The notes under the pieces: model-generated
Seen by the model: only the letters and a program-made list of their open reading frames with translations
Database searches by the model: none
What the model was told of the DNA's origin: nothing
Translations under genes and position numbers: made by a program
NCBI GenBank assembly: GCA_029264355.1
Contig: JARIBW010000038.1
Location: 1 to 46,413 of the forward strand
DNA length: 46,413 nt
Direction of reading: 5' to 3'
Origin: Collinsella sp.
GTDB taxonomy: Bacteria; Actinomycetota; Coriobacteriia; Coriobacteriales; Coriobacteriaceae
In this document: positions 38,642-46,413 of the stretch, piece after piece
Numbering within the stretch: the first letter of the stretch is position 1
How the letters are laid out: the number at the start of each line of letters is the position of its first letter

Positions 38642-39352
38642 ATGGGCAAACCAGTCGTGGCATTCGTCTGCGCGCACAATGCCTGCCGGGGCCAAATCGC
38701 GGAGGCAATGGCGCGCCAGTTCGCAAACGACGTCATGCTCGCCCATTCCGCGGGGACGCACCCGGTAAAGGCCGTCAACCCGAGTGCCGCGCGCCTGCTG
38801 GCAAGCGAGTACGGATTCGACGTCGCATCGCTCGAGCCCAAACCCCTGACGCACCTGCCCGATGTCGACATCCTCATCACCATGGGCTGCGGTGTTGAAT
38901 GCCCCTCCCTGCCGGCGATGTATCGCGAGGACTGGGGGCTCGATGACCCCATCGGCAAGGACGATGACGCACTCATGCGAACGATGCGCATCATCCAACA
39001 GCGAGTCATCGGGCTTAGGGCGCGCATCGTCGCCGGCGAGTTCGACCGCGAGCGGCTCGCATCGAACCTCAAGGCGCTGGGAGACTCCAACCGCCTCCGC
39101 ATCATCGAGCTGCTATGGGATGGATGCGAGCGATGCGCCCGCGACCTACTCGCAGAGCTCGAGATCACCCAGCCCACGCTCTCCCACCACATGGCGGCGT
39201 TGCGCGATGCGGGAATCGTCCGTGCGCGCAAAGACGGTCGTTGGACGCACTACCGACTCGACCACGACGTCCTCGATGCCATCGCGGCGCTGCTCGGGCA
39301 AAGCATCGCCTACCACGCCGCCGAAACCGATGAGGACGACCGCCGCTTCTAG
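38642..39352 (+). CDS. Arsenate reductase fused to ArsR-family repressor
   Basis: A 236-residue two-domain protein. Residues 1-130 are a low-molecular-weight-phosphatase type arsenate reductase: P-loop CAHNACR (10-16), redox cysteines Cys83 and Cys87 in MGCGVECP, and DWGLDDPIGK (97-106), as in thioredoxin-coupled ArsC. Residues 138-225 are a winged-helix ArsR domain: LKALGDSNRLRIIELL, recognition helix TQPTLSHHM (176-184) and wing RARKDGRWTHYRL. Cys162 and Cys165 may sense metalloids. ArsR enzymes-regulators normally are separate. No arsenite pump is seen nearby. An AT-rich dyad upstream is a likely operator. Confidence 0.9.
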   Translation: MGKPVVAFVCAHNACRGQIAEAMARQFANDVMLAHSAGTHPVKAVNPSAARLLASEYGFDVASLEPKPLTHLPDVDILITMGCGVECPSLPAMYREDWGLDDPIGKDDDALMRTMRIIQQRVIGLRARIVAGEFDRERLASNLKALGDSNRLRIIELLWDGCERCARDLLAELEITQPTLSHHMAALRDAGIVRARKDGRWTHYRLDHDVLDAIAALLGQSIAYHAAETDEDDRRF

Positions 39353-39424
39353 CATCCCATCGCCTCGAGGACCATCCCATCGTCTCCAAAAGCGGCCCCC
39401 GACCCATCCGACGAAAGGCGCGCA

Positions 39425-40648
39425 ATGCCCCGCGATAGCAAGCATCTTGAACATGAACTCGCCCAGCGCGCCCTCCCCTGCATCCTGGCGATTCCCATAG
39501 GCATAGCCTCCGGAGCGGTGTGCGCGCTGTTCGGGAGGGTTCTGCTCACCGTAGGCGCACTGAGGGATTCGCACCTTCTCGCCTTCGCGCCGTTCCTCCC
39601 CTTGGCGGGCCTGCTCATCACGTGGCTGTATCGGCGATTCGGCCGGGAGGCGGCCCGCGGCATCTCCCTCGTCTTCGATGTCGGGCACGGCACGGAAGAG
39701 GAGATCCCCCTGCGGCTGATCCCGCTCTCCATGGCAACGACCTGGCTCACCCACCTGTTTGGGGGAAGCGCGGGGCGCGAGGGCGTGGCGGTTCAGATGG
39801 GCGCCGCCATATCCCATTGGGTGGGGCGCCGCGCACACCCTCGGCTCGACGCGGCCCACGACGGCTCCTATGCGGTCATGGGCATGGCAGCCGGATTTGC
39901 GGGGCTGTTCCACACCCCCATCGCGGCCACGCTCTTCGCAGTCGAGGTACTCGAAGCAGGCAAGCTGCGGTACCGTATGCTCATGCCCTCCCTCATCGGC
40001 GCGCTCTGCGCAAGCCGAGTGTCAGGCGCCTTGGGGCTCGAGGCGTTTCACGCGGTTGTACCGGCACTCGAGCAGGTGGGAACCGCACTCGTCCTCAAGG
40101 TGATGGTTCTGGGGGGAATCTTCGGGCTGGTCGGGGCCGCCTTCGCCGTAATGCTCGACTGGGCGAAGCAGGAGGCTGCGACTCGAATTCCAAATCCGTA
40201 TGCGCGCATCGCCCTCATGGGGGCGGCGGTCTCCCTCCTCGTGATCGCGCTCTTCCACGGCAGATATGCCGGACTCGGCACCAACCTCATCTCCGACAGC
40301 CTCGCGGGCAGCCCGGTCCATGCCTACGACTGGGCCCTCAAACTGCTGCTGACCGTCTCAACACTCGCAGCAGGGTATCAAGGCGGCGAGGTCACGCCCC
40401 TGTTCGCAATCGGGGCGAGCCTGGGAGCCGTGCTCGGCGCGCCCTTCGGGCTCGATCCGGTTCTTGTCGCGGCACTCGGATATGCGGCGGTGTTCGGTGG
40501 CGCCACGAACACGCTGCTGGCCCCGGTATTCATCGGTTGCGAGGTATTCGGTGCCGCGTCGCTGCCGCTCTTCTTCATCGCGTGCGCGGCGGCCAAGTTC
40601 TGCAATTTCAACAAGAGCATCTACGCGAGACAACGCGTGGCCGACTAG
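39425..40648 (+). CDS. CLC-family anion channel/antiporter, fluoride-type motifs
   Basis: A 407-residue membrane protein with the CLC fold (about ten or more helices). It has GREGVAVQMG (117-126) with gating Glu119, and GGEVTPLF (320-327) where chloride-type CLCs carry GxFxP. The usual GSGIP filter is replaced by GHGTEEEIP-like sequence (88-95), and YAGLGTNLIS lies at 281-290. These deviations recall CLC-F fluride/proton antiporters, which protect bacteria from fluoride; no fluoride riboswitch is seen in the 72 bases upstream. It starts 73 bases after the ArsC-ArsR gene and may be co-transcribed. Its stop shares CTAG with the convergent gene. Confidence 0.82.
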   Translation: MPRDSKHLEHELAQRALPCILAIPIGIASGAVCALFGRVLLTVGALRDSHLLAFAPFLPLAGLLITWLYRRFGREAARGISLVFDVGHGTEEEIPLRLIPLSMATTWLTHLFGGSAGREGVAVQMGAAISHWVGRRAHPRLDAAHDGSYAVMGMAAGFAGLFHTPIAATLFAVEVLEAGKLRYRMLMPSLIGALCASRVSGALGLEAFHAVVPALEQVGTALVLKVMVLGGIFGLVGAAFAVMLDWAKQEAATRIPNPYARIALMGAAVSLLVIALFHGRYAGLGTNLISDSLAGSPVHAYDWALKLLLTVSTLAAGYQGGEVTPLFAIGASLGAVLGAPFGLDPVLVAALGYAAVFGGATNTLLAPVFIGCEVFGAASLPLFFIACAAAKFCNFNKSIYARQRVAD

Positions 40649-41304
40649 ATGCAGTGGGCGCAATCCGGGCCTTCGGCAGGCGGGCGGGCGCTCGCATCGC
40701 GCTTCTTTACGTAGATATCGAAATCGCAAAACGCGGCGCCACCGCCCATATATTGCGTGCGATTCCAGCACAGATTCGGATGCAGGCCCTCGTTTCCCGC
40801 ATCGTCCGTATGGCAGAAGCACTGCGTGAGTTCGGGGCATCCATATTTTTCGCACGTGTCCAAGAACAGGCATTTCCTCATATCGAACTTGCAGCGAGTC
40901 ATTCCGGTCCGGTAAAAGTCGGCCTCAAAACCCGCTTTCGTTCCGAACTGCCGCTTTGCAACCCATCGGAATATCAGCGGGTACAGCTTGTAAAGCCCTG
41001 AATAACCCAGCATTTTCCCGGTGGCTTCCGCACTTCTCGCGGCGCGTTCGATCCAGAGCTCGTCCATGAACGCCAATGCGTCCCGCTGTGAAACCCCGTT
41101 TTTCTGAAGCGCCTCATACCAGCTGATGCATGGGAACAGGTTGTTCGCGTAATGCACGCGCTTTGCCCGGCATGCACGCGCGTTTTCCCGGCACAGCTCC
41201 CGCAATCGCGTCGCAGCGTCGGCGGCGGCCCTTTCGGACATCTCCCCGCCCCATCGCGCTTCCACCGCCGCGGCGACATCGGCCATGGCCGTATTTCGCA
41301 TCAT
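40645..41304 (-). CDS. L-2-amino-thiazoline-4-carboxylate hydrolase family protein
   Basis: A 219-residue Cys-rich soluble protein matching the ATC hydrolase family (PF14196). The signature half has KCLFLDTCEKYGCPELTQCF, then CHTDDAGNEGLHPNLCWNRT and MGGGAAFCDFDIY (about 130-205). It ends CAHCI. Named members open the thiazoline ring on a route to cysteine, but most anaerobe homologues are untested. GGTGAG precedes the ATG at 41304. The last codon overlaps the CLC gene stop. The 217 bases up to guaA hold one strong hairpin at 41426 and no gene. Confidence 0.82.
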   Translation of the reverse strand: MMRNTAMADVAAAVEARWGGEMSERAAADAATRLRELCRENARACRAKRVHYANNLFPCISWYEALQKNGVSQRDALAFMDELWIERAARSAEATGKMLGYSGLYKLYPLIFRWVAKRQFGTKAGFEADFYRTGMTRCKFDMRKCLFLDTCEKYGCPELTQCFCHTDDAGNEGLHPNLCWNRTQYMGGGAAFCDFDIYVKKRDASARPPAEGPDCAHCI

Positions 41305-41425
41305 GTCTCACCCCATCTGCCAAACCGGGCATGCACTCCGTACGGGCACCCGTCGGAAAGGCTTTCCACCTCTTGAACCAGAGGCCCCGCACTCGAAAAC
41401 CGCCCAGATCGCGTGCCCGAATGCG

Positions 41426-41462
41426 GGGAAGGGTTCCGCCCGAACGAGGCGAAACCCTTCCC
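41426..41462. terminator. Hairpin downstream of guaA
   Basis: Arms of 15 bases (41426-41440 with 41448-41462) with one mismatch and a 7-base loop lie 60 bases after the guaA stop. No T-run follows on either strand, so it is a structured or Rho-assisted terminator at best. Confidence 0.5.
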
Positions 41463-41521
41463 TCAAGCCGTGAATACACGGGCCTTATGCCGAAAAGCAC
41501 CGCACGTCGCGGTTGTCCCGA

Positions 41522-42505
41522 CTACTCGAACTCGATGGTCCCGCAGGGCTTCGGGGTGAGGTCGTACAGGACACGGCAGATGCCGTTGACCTCGGAGGCG
41601 ATACGGTCGCCGATCTTCTTGAGGAGCGCCCAATCGAGCTCGGGCACCTCGGCGGTCATGGCGTCCACGGTGTTGACGGCGCGGATGAACGCCGGCCACT
41701 CGTACAGGCGCTTGCCCTCCTTCACGCCGGTGACGCGGAAGTCGGGCACGGACACGAAGTACTGCCAGACCTTGCCCTCGAGACCGGCCGCGGCAAACTC
41801 CTCGCGCAGGATCGCGTCGGCCTCGCGCAGGGCCTCCAGGCGATCGCGGGTGATGGCGCCCAGGCAGCGCACGCCCAGACCGGGGCCCGGGAAGGGCTGG
41901 CGCTCGACCATGTTCTCGGGCAGGCCGAGCTCGCGGCCGATCACGCGGACCTCGTCCTTGTACAGCAGGCGGACGGGCTCGCAGAGCTCGAACTGCAGGT
42001 CGTCGGGCAGACCGCCCACGTTGTGGTGGGCCTTCACGCCGTCGGACTCCAGGATATCGGGGTAGATGGTGCCCTGGGCGAGGAAGGACACCTCGTCGCC
42101 GACCTTGCGGGCCTCCTCCTCGAAGACGCGGATGAACTCGGCGCCGATGATCTTGCGCTTGGCCTCGGGCTCGGCAACGCCGTCGAGCAGGGACAGGAAG
42201 CGGTCGGTGGCGTCCACGTAGACGAGATTGGCGTCGAGCTGGTTGCGGAACACGTCCACGACCTGCTCGGACTCGCCCTTGCGCATGAGGCCATGATTCA
42301 CGTGCACGCAGATGAGCTGCTTGCCGATGGCCTTGATCAACAGCGCGGCGACCACGGAGGAGTCAACGCCGCCGGACAGGGCCAGGAGGGCCTTCTTATC
42401 ACCGATCTGCTCGCGGCAGGCGGCAACCTGCTCCTCGATAAAGGCCTGGGCGAGTTCGGGGGTGGTGATGCGGGCCATGTCGTCGGGACGCTTGTTGAGA
42501 TCCAT
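41522..42505 (-). CDS. guaA: GMP synthetase, ATP pyrophosphatase subunit (no amidotransferase domain)
   Basis: Converts XMP to GMP with ATP and ammonia. The 327-residue protein contains the P-loop LSGGVDSS (43-50), VHVNHGLMRKGE, FLAQGTIYPD, QPFPGPGLGVR and the C-terminal PKPCGTIEFE, that is, the whole synthetase and dimerisation parts. The usual N-terminal class I glutamine amidotransferase domain of about 190 residues is absent. A separate glutaminase subunit, as in archaea, must be encoded elsewhere. GAAAGGAG lies 5 bases before the ATG at 42505; the region upstream codes for nothing related, so the missing domain is not a frameshift. Confidence 0.93.
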   Translation of the reverse strand: MDLNKRPDDMARITTPELAQAFIEEQVAACREQIGDKKALLALSGGVDSSVVAALLIKAIGKQLICVHVNHGLMRKGESEQVVDVFRNQLDANLVYVDATDRFLSLLDGVAEPEAKRKIIGAEFIRVFEEEARKVGDEVSFLAQGTIYPDILESDGVKAHHNVGGLPDDLQFELCEPVRLLYKDEVRVIGRELGLPENMVERQPFPGPGLGVRCLGAITRDRLEALREADAILREEFAAAGLEGKVWQYFVSVPDFRVTGVKEGKRLYEWPAFIRAVNTVDAMTAEVPELDWALLKKIGDRIASEVNGICRVLYDLTPKPCGTIEFE

Positions 42506-42663
42506 AAGGCTCCTTTCGAGGGCGCGCGGGCGGCGCGACGGGACGTCTTGTAGGTGGGACGTCATATATCACATAGCATTATGCCTTTTCCGCGTGATAG
42601 GTGCAGGGGAATCGCGCGGTGATGATACGATTTTCACCGTAGAAACCTGTCAAAGGAGGACCG

Positions 42664-43563
42664 ATGGTCACCTTATCCGACGCCCGCATCGACGAACTCA
42701 TCGCCGAGGACGTGCCTTATATCGATCTGACCAGCCATATCCTGGGAATCGACACCCAGGCCGGGGTCATGGAGTACTTCACCCGCGAGGCCTGCGTGCT
42801 CGCCGGTGGCGAGATCGCGGCGCGCATCGCCACCAAGCTCGGATGCGCCGTCACCAACATCCTGCCGGACGGCACGTCGCTCGAGGCCGGCCAGTCCTTC
42901 ATGGCGATCGGCGGGACGGCCTCCCAGCTCCACCGGGCTTGGAAGGTATGCCTCAACGTGTTCGACCACCTCTCCGCCGTGGCCACCAAGACCCGCGCGA
43001 TGGTCGACGCCGCGCACGCCGCCAACCCGTCCTGCGAGATCCTCACCACCCGCAAGAGCATGCCGGGCGTGAAGGACCTGCTCGTGGAGGCCACCGTCGC
43101 GGGCGGCGCATTCCCCCACCGCCTGGGCCTGTCCGAAACGGTTCTCGTGTTCGACCATCACCTTTCGTTCATGGGCGGAATCGACGCGTTCATCGAGCAA
43201 CTGCCCCAGATCCGCTCGCGTTGCATCGAGAAGAAGCTGTTCGTCGAGGTGAACGCCGAGCAGGCGCTCGCCCTCGCGTGGCACAACGCCGCCTGCACGC
43301 GCGCCTGCACCGCCTCGCGCGGGGCCATGACCTGGGCGGGCGTCGACGGCATCCAGCTCGACAAGATCCCCGTCGAAGAGCTCGCCGGGCTCGTGGGCGA
43401 CCTGCGTGCTCTCGATCCGCGCCTCACCATCATCGCCGCCGGGGGCGTCAACCCCGGCAACGCGGGCGAGTACGCGGCCACCGGCGTGGACGGCCTGGCC
43501 ACCACGGCGCCCTTCACCGCCAAGCCCATCGACATGAGCGTTCGCATGCGACGCCTGGGATAG
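42664..43563 (+). CDS. ModD-like quinolinate phosphoribosyltransferase homologue
   Basis: A 299-residue protein of the nicotinate/quinolinate phosphoribosyltransferase superfamily, closest by eye to ModD: VPYIDLTSHILGI (17-29), HRAWKVCLNVFDHLSAVATKTRAMV (89-113), TTRKSMPGVKDL and HRLGLSETVLVFDHH, with the barrel end IIAAGGVNPGNAGEYA. ModD genes usually sit in molybdate transport operons; none is here. The substrate is thus unclear. AAAGGAGG precedes the ATG by 5 bases. It is divergent from guaA and 6 bases upstream of a permease gene, so the pair is likely an operon. Confidence 0.8.
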   Translation: MVTLSDARIDELIAEDVPYIDLTSHILGIDTQAGVMEYFTREACVLAGGEIAARIATKLGCAVTNILPDGTSLEAGQSFMAIGGTASQLHRAWKVCLNVFDHLSAVATKTRAMVDAAHAANPSCEILTTRKSMPGVKDLLVEATVAGGAFPHRLGLSETVLVFDHHLSFMGGIDAFIEQLPQIRSRCIEKKLFVEVNAEQALALAWHNAACTRACTASRGAMTWAGVDGIQLDKIPVEELAGLVGDLRALDPRLTIIAAGGVNPGNAGEYAATGVDGLATTAPFTAKPIDMSVRMRRLG

Positions 43564-43569
43564 GACGCC

Positions 43570-44985
43570 ATGACCTCTTCTTCCAAGTCTTCCAAATCCG
43601 TCGCCGAGGGCGCCTGCGGCGAGGCGGGCGCCGCCGTCATCGCCCATACAGCCCCGGTGAAGCGCTACTCTCTGTTCACCGCCATATGCCTGATCGTGGG
43701 CATCTGCATCGGCTCGGGCATCTTCTTCAAGTCCGACAACATCCTCATAGCCACGGGCGGCAACGTGGCCCTCGGCGTTGCCATGATGCTGCTCGCCGCC
43801 ACGACCATCATCTTCGGCGGGCTCACGCTGGCCCGCTTCGCCGCGCGCACCGCCGGGCACGGCGGCCTGATCGCCTACGCAGAGGAATTCCTGGGTCCGC
43901 GTCGCGCCGCGTTCATCGGCTGGAATTTCACCTTCCTGTACATGCCCGTCGTCTGCTCCGTGCTCAGCTGGGTCGTGGGCGTGTACGCCTGCATGACCTT
44001 CAACCTGCCCGGGACCTTTGTCTGGCAGATGGGCGTCGGCCTGGTGTTCCTGCTGGCCTGCACCGCATGGAACATCTTGTGGCCCACCCTCAGCGGCTAT
44101 TTTCAAAACCTCACCACGCTGGCCAAAGCCCTGCCGCTGGTGCTCGTGGGTGTCATCGGCCTCATGGTGAACGACCCCGTCGCCCAACTTGGCGCCGACA
44201 TCGCCGCCGCGCCCGCCGCCGGCATCGCCTGGATCGCCGCGGCCGCGCCCATCGCCTTCGCCTTCGATGGCTGGAGCTCCGCGGTGAGCATCGCCCCCGA
44301 GCTCAAGGACGCGCAGCGCAACCTGCCGCGCGCGCTTATCGTCGCACCCATCATCATCCTCGTGCTCTACCTTGGGTATTTCGTGGGCATCTCGTGCTTC
44401 TTGGGACCGCAGGCGGTCATCGAGGCGGGCGATGCGAGCCTGTCGCTCATGTTCGTCAAGCTCTTTGGCGAGCAGGCCGGCGCACTGCCCAACGTCATCG
44501 CCCTCATCGCCGTGCTCGGAGGAGCCAACGGCATGGTGCTCGCCACCCTGCGCATGCCCCAGTCCCTGGCGCTCCATCACATGATGCCGTTCGAACACGC
44601 CGTGAGCCGCATGAACGTGACCCTGCGCTTCCCGGTGGTGAGCGCCATGATCGCGCTCGCCACCACGCTGTTCTGGATGGGGATCCACACGGCGGTGAGC
44701 ATCCTGGGTTTGCTTCCCAACGGTGATATATCCGAAGTCGTGGTGGCAATGACCATGCTGATCCTCTCGCTGTACTACAGCGAGGCGCTGCGCGGGGCGC
44801 TGCGCGAAGATGCCCCCGCGCTCACGCGCGCCCGCCGCGCCGCGGCTCCGACCATCGCGCTCGCAAGCTCGCTCGCCATCGGCCTGTCGAGCATCTCCGA
44901 TCCCACTCGTTGGCCGTTCGTCGCCGCCTTCACGGCGCTACTCCTGGTGATGACCTTCGCGCTCACGCCCAAGCGGGACGTGTAG
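43570..44985 (+). CDS. APC-family amino acid permease
   Basis: A 471-residue transporter with about twelve hydrophobic helices. The first helix carries the APC-type ICLIVGICIGSGIFFKSDNIL (about 39-59, unwound GSGIF core). Helix 6 has IAFAFDGWSSAVSIAPELKDAQRNLPRAL (about 229-257), the substrate and ELKNP-like motif. It imports amino acids or amines; specificity is not readable. It starts 6 bases after the ModD-like gene and ends before a strong bidirectional terminator. Confidence 0.88.
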   Translation: MTSSSKSSKSVAEGACGEAGAAVIAHTAPVKRYSLFTAICLIVGICIGSGIFFKSDNILIATGGNVALGVAMMLLAATTIIFGGLTLARFAARTAGHGGLIAYAEEFLGPRRAAFIGWNFTFLYMPVVCSVLSWVVGVYACMTFNLPGTFVWQMGVGLVFLLACTAWNILWPTLSGYFQNLTTLAKALPLVLVGVIGLMVNDPVAQLGADIAAAPAAGIAWIAAAAPIAFAFDGWSSAVSIAPELKDAQRNLPRALIVAPIIILVLYLGYFVGISCFLGPQAVIEAGDASLSLMFVKLFGEQAGALPNVIALIAVLGGANGMVLATLRMPQSLALHHMMPFEHAVSRMNVTLRFPVVSAMIALATTLFWMGIHTAVSILGLLPNGDISEVVVAMTMLILSLYYSEALRGALREDAPALTRARRAAAPTIALASSLAIGLSSISDPTRWPFVAAFTALLLVMTFALTPKRDV

Positions 44986-45033
44986 GCAACGAAAAATCCC
45001 AGCCCATCACGGGCATCAAGTGAACGGAAACCC

Positions 45034-45070
45034 GAACGCCCCGGCGACGCGCAGAATCGCCGGGGCGTTC
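45034..45070. terminator. Bidirectional terminator between permease and DUF2130 genes
   Basis: A 14-bp perfect stem (45034-45047 with 45057-45070, 9-base loop) lies between convergent genes, 48 bases after one stop and 41 bases before the other. The short AA/TT ends give only weak U-tails. Confidence 0.75.
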
Positions 45071-45111
45071 TCATGCAGGCACTTCGAGCTCCTACGGGCG
45101 CCTTTCAACCC

Positions 45112-46413
45112 CTACTCCGCATCGGTCTCCCCCGCCTCGAGGGCGCGTGCCTCACGCTCCTCGCGGGCCTCGGCAAATGCGGCCTTCATGGTGGGGTTGT
45201 TCCGCGTGAGCTTGCGGATGGTGAGGCCCTGGGCCTTGTCGTTCGCCAGACGCAGGTTGTTCTCGCTGGAAAGCAGGTTGTCCTTGACCTTCTGCAAATG
45301 CTTGATGGTCGTGTCGATCTCATCGATGGCCGTCTGGAACTTGCGGCTCGCCAGGTCGTAGTTGCGGTTGAATCCCTCCTGGAAACCCAGCAGCTTTTCC
45401 TCAAACTCCGTGACATCGATGTTCTGCTGGCGCACGAGTTCGAGCTCCTGCTTGTAGGTGAGCGCGTTCATGGCGGCGTTACGCAGCAGCGTGATCATGG
45501 GGATGAAGAACTGCGGGCGGATCACGTACATCTTCTCGTAACGGTAGCTCACGTCCACGATGCCCGTGTTGTACAGCTCGCTCTCCGGCTCGAGCAAGGT
45601 GACGAGCACCGCGTACTCGCAGCCCTTCTTCTTGCGGTCCGAATCGAGCTTCTTGAAGAAGTCCTCGTTCTTGTGCTTGGTGGCCGTGGTGTCGTTCTCG
45701 TTTTTCATCTCGAACATGATCGAGACGATCTCATTGCCCGCCTCGTCGCACTCGCGGAAGATGAAGTCTCCCTTGGTCCCGTCCGAGGCATCGTTGTCCT
45801 TTTCGAAGTAGGCGCGCGGGAACGCCGTGGCACGCAGCTGGTTGAACTGGGTCTCGCAGTGCTGCTCCAAGGTCTCGCCCACCATCTTGGTGGAAAGGCG
45901 GGCCTTCATGTCACGCAGGCGCTCGATCTCCTCATCCTTGTAGCGAACCAGCTCTTGGTTGCTCTGGCGCACCTGCTCGATCTCGAGCGCATGAGCGGTC
46001 TCGATCTGTTGCTTCTCAGCGGCGCGGACCTCCTGCTCATGGGAGAGCTCGAAGCGGGCGGCATCCAGGTCGCGGGAGAGCTTGGCGCGCTCTTCCTCAA
46101 ACGACGCGCGGGCCTCGGCGACGGCCTGCGTCACCGCCAAGTCGCGTTGGGTCGATCCGGCATCCAACTGGGCCTCGAGCGAGGCGATCTTCGCATCGCG
46201 AGCGGCCACATCGCGACCAAGCTCCTCGCGTACAGAGGACTCCGTGAGCTTGGCGGCGTCCTTTTGAGAGGCAAGCTGCGCGTTCAGGGAATCGATGGTG
46301 CGTTGGAGTTGCACGGCGCTCGCCTGGGCCTCCGCTCGCTCCTCGGCGATCGCCTGCTGGTGGGCGGCACGCTCCTGGGAGAGCTGCTCGCGAAGCTCTT
46401 CCTTTTGATCGGC
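45112..46413 (-). CDS. DUF2130 coiled-coil protein, N-terminus beyond the window
   Basis: The reading frame is open to the right edge, so at least 434 residues with the start missing. The visible N-terminal 190 residues are a long Gln/Glu/Ala/Arg-rich coiled coil. The C-terminal part (about 190-360 of the visible sequence) is DUF2130: [52 protein letters not shown] and [15 protein letters not shown]. The EMKNE and D-F-E pattern resembles the PD-(D/E)xK nuclease fold reported for related families, so a nuclease role is possible. The end coiled region suggests a filament or complex. Confidence 0.85.
   Translation of the reverse strand, partial: ADQKEELREQLSQERAAHQQAIAEERAEAQASAVQLQRTIDSLNAQLASQKDAAKLTESSVREELGRDVAARDAKIASLEAQLDAGSTQRDLAVTQAVAEARASFEEERAKLSRDLDAARFELSHEQEVRAAEKQQIETAHALEIEQVRQSNQELVRYKDEEIERLRDMKARLSTKMVGETLEQHCETQFNQLRATAFPRAYFEKDNDASDGTKGDFIFRECDEAGNEIVSIMFEMKNENDTTATKHKNEDFFKKLDSDRKKKGCEYAVLVTLLEPESELYNTGIVDVSYRYEKMYVIRPQFFIPMITLLRNAAMNALTYKQELELVRQQNIDVTEFEEKLLGFQEGFNRNYDLASRKFQTAIDEIDTTIKHLQKVKDNLLSSENNLRLANDKAQGLTIRKLTRNNPTMKAAFAEAREEREARALEAGETDAE

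Noticed and set aside
39353-39424. Fluoride riboswitch before the CLC gene
   Set aside because: Only 72 bases are available and I see no conserved pseudoknot pattern; just a short repeat CCATCCCATCG.
42673-44688. A 671-codon open frame on the minus strand
   Set aside because: Antisense to the ModD-like and permease genes, which have clear RBSs and domains.

Overview
The window is GC-rich, densely coded bacterial chromosome. The mix of families suggests an anaerobic actinobacterium of the class Coriobacteriia, probably close to Collinsella. The main pointers are a DUF3516 helicase of the actinobacterial type, an ATC-hydrolase family protein, a RecJ-helicase fusion, and an infC-rpmI-rplT operon lying just upstream of an rRNA operon. 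This placement is an inference from gene content; a 16S search would settle it. No prophage, insertion sequence or CRISPR array was seen. The only mobile-looking item is a 206-bp element with 24-bp terminal inverted repeats.

Left part (1-8.5 kb, all on the minus strand): a 23S gene cut by the window edge, a tRNA-less spacer, a complete 16S gene and its long leader. Upstream of these come rplT, rpmI and infC (with an atypical start codon and an attenuator leader), tRNA-Leu(CAA), class II aldolase fba and a metallo-beta-lactamase-fold hydrolase. From 8.7 to 14.4 kb are the (p)ppGpp synthetase/hydrolase and a 1114-residue RecJ exonuclease fused to a RecQ-like helicase; the two genes overlap. A sodium symporter-family transporter and cutC converge on one shared CTAG stop.

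Middle part (16.5-31 kb): a complete branched-chain amino acid ABC operon (livJ-livH-livM-livG-livF), homoserine dehydrogenase, and an Lhr-like helicase preceded by a perfect LexA-type operator. Next is a translation-linked cluster. A bacterial Elp3-like radical SAM/GNAT enzyme overlaps a spermidine-synthase-fold gene. Elp3 is divergent from a methyltransferase resembling Trm9/ALKBH8, which is followed by TrmB. Elp3 plus a Trm9-like enzyme would be the two steps of a eukaryote-like wobble uridine (cm5U to mcm5U) pathway, and this is the most interesting candidate system here.

Right part (31-46.4 kb): a DUF3516 Ski2-like helicase, a membrane-anchored C39-like peptidase, a NifX-family protein, a transmembrane Ser/Thr kinase with an HTH-like partner and a membrane protein, and a zinc-ribbon miniprotein. 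Further right are an arsenate reductase-ArsR fusion next to a CLC channel with fluoride-type motifs, an ATC-hydrolase homologue, a stand-alone GMP synthetase ATPase subunit, an orphan ModD-like protein with an APC permease, and a DUF2130 protein cut by the right edge. Convergent or tandem genes are mostly separated by clear hairpin terminators.
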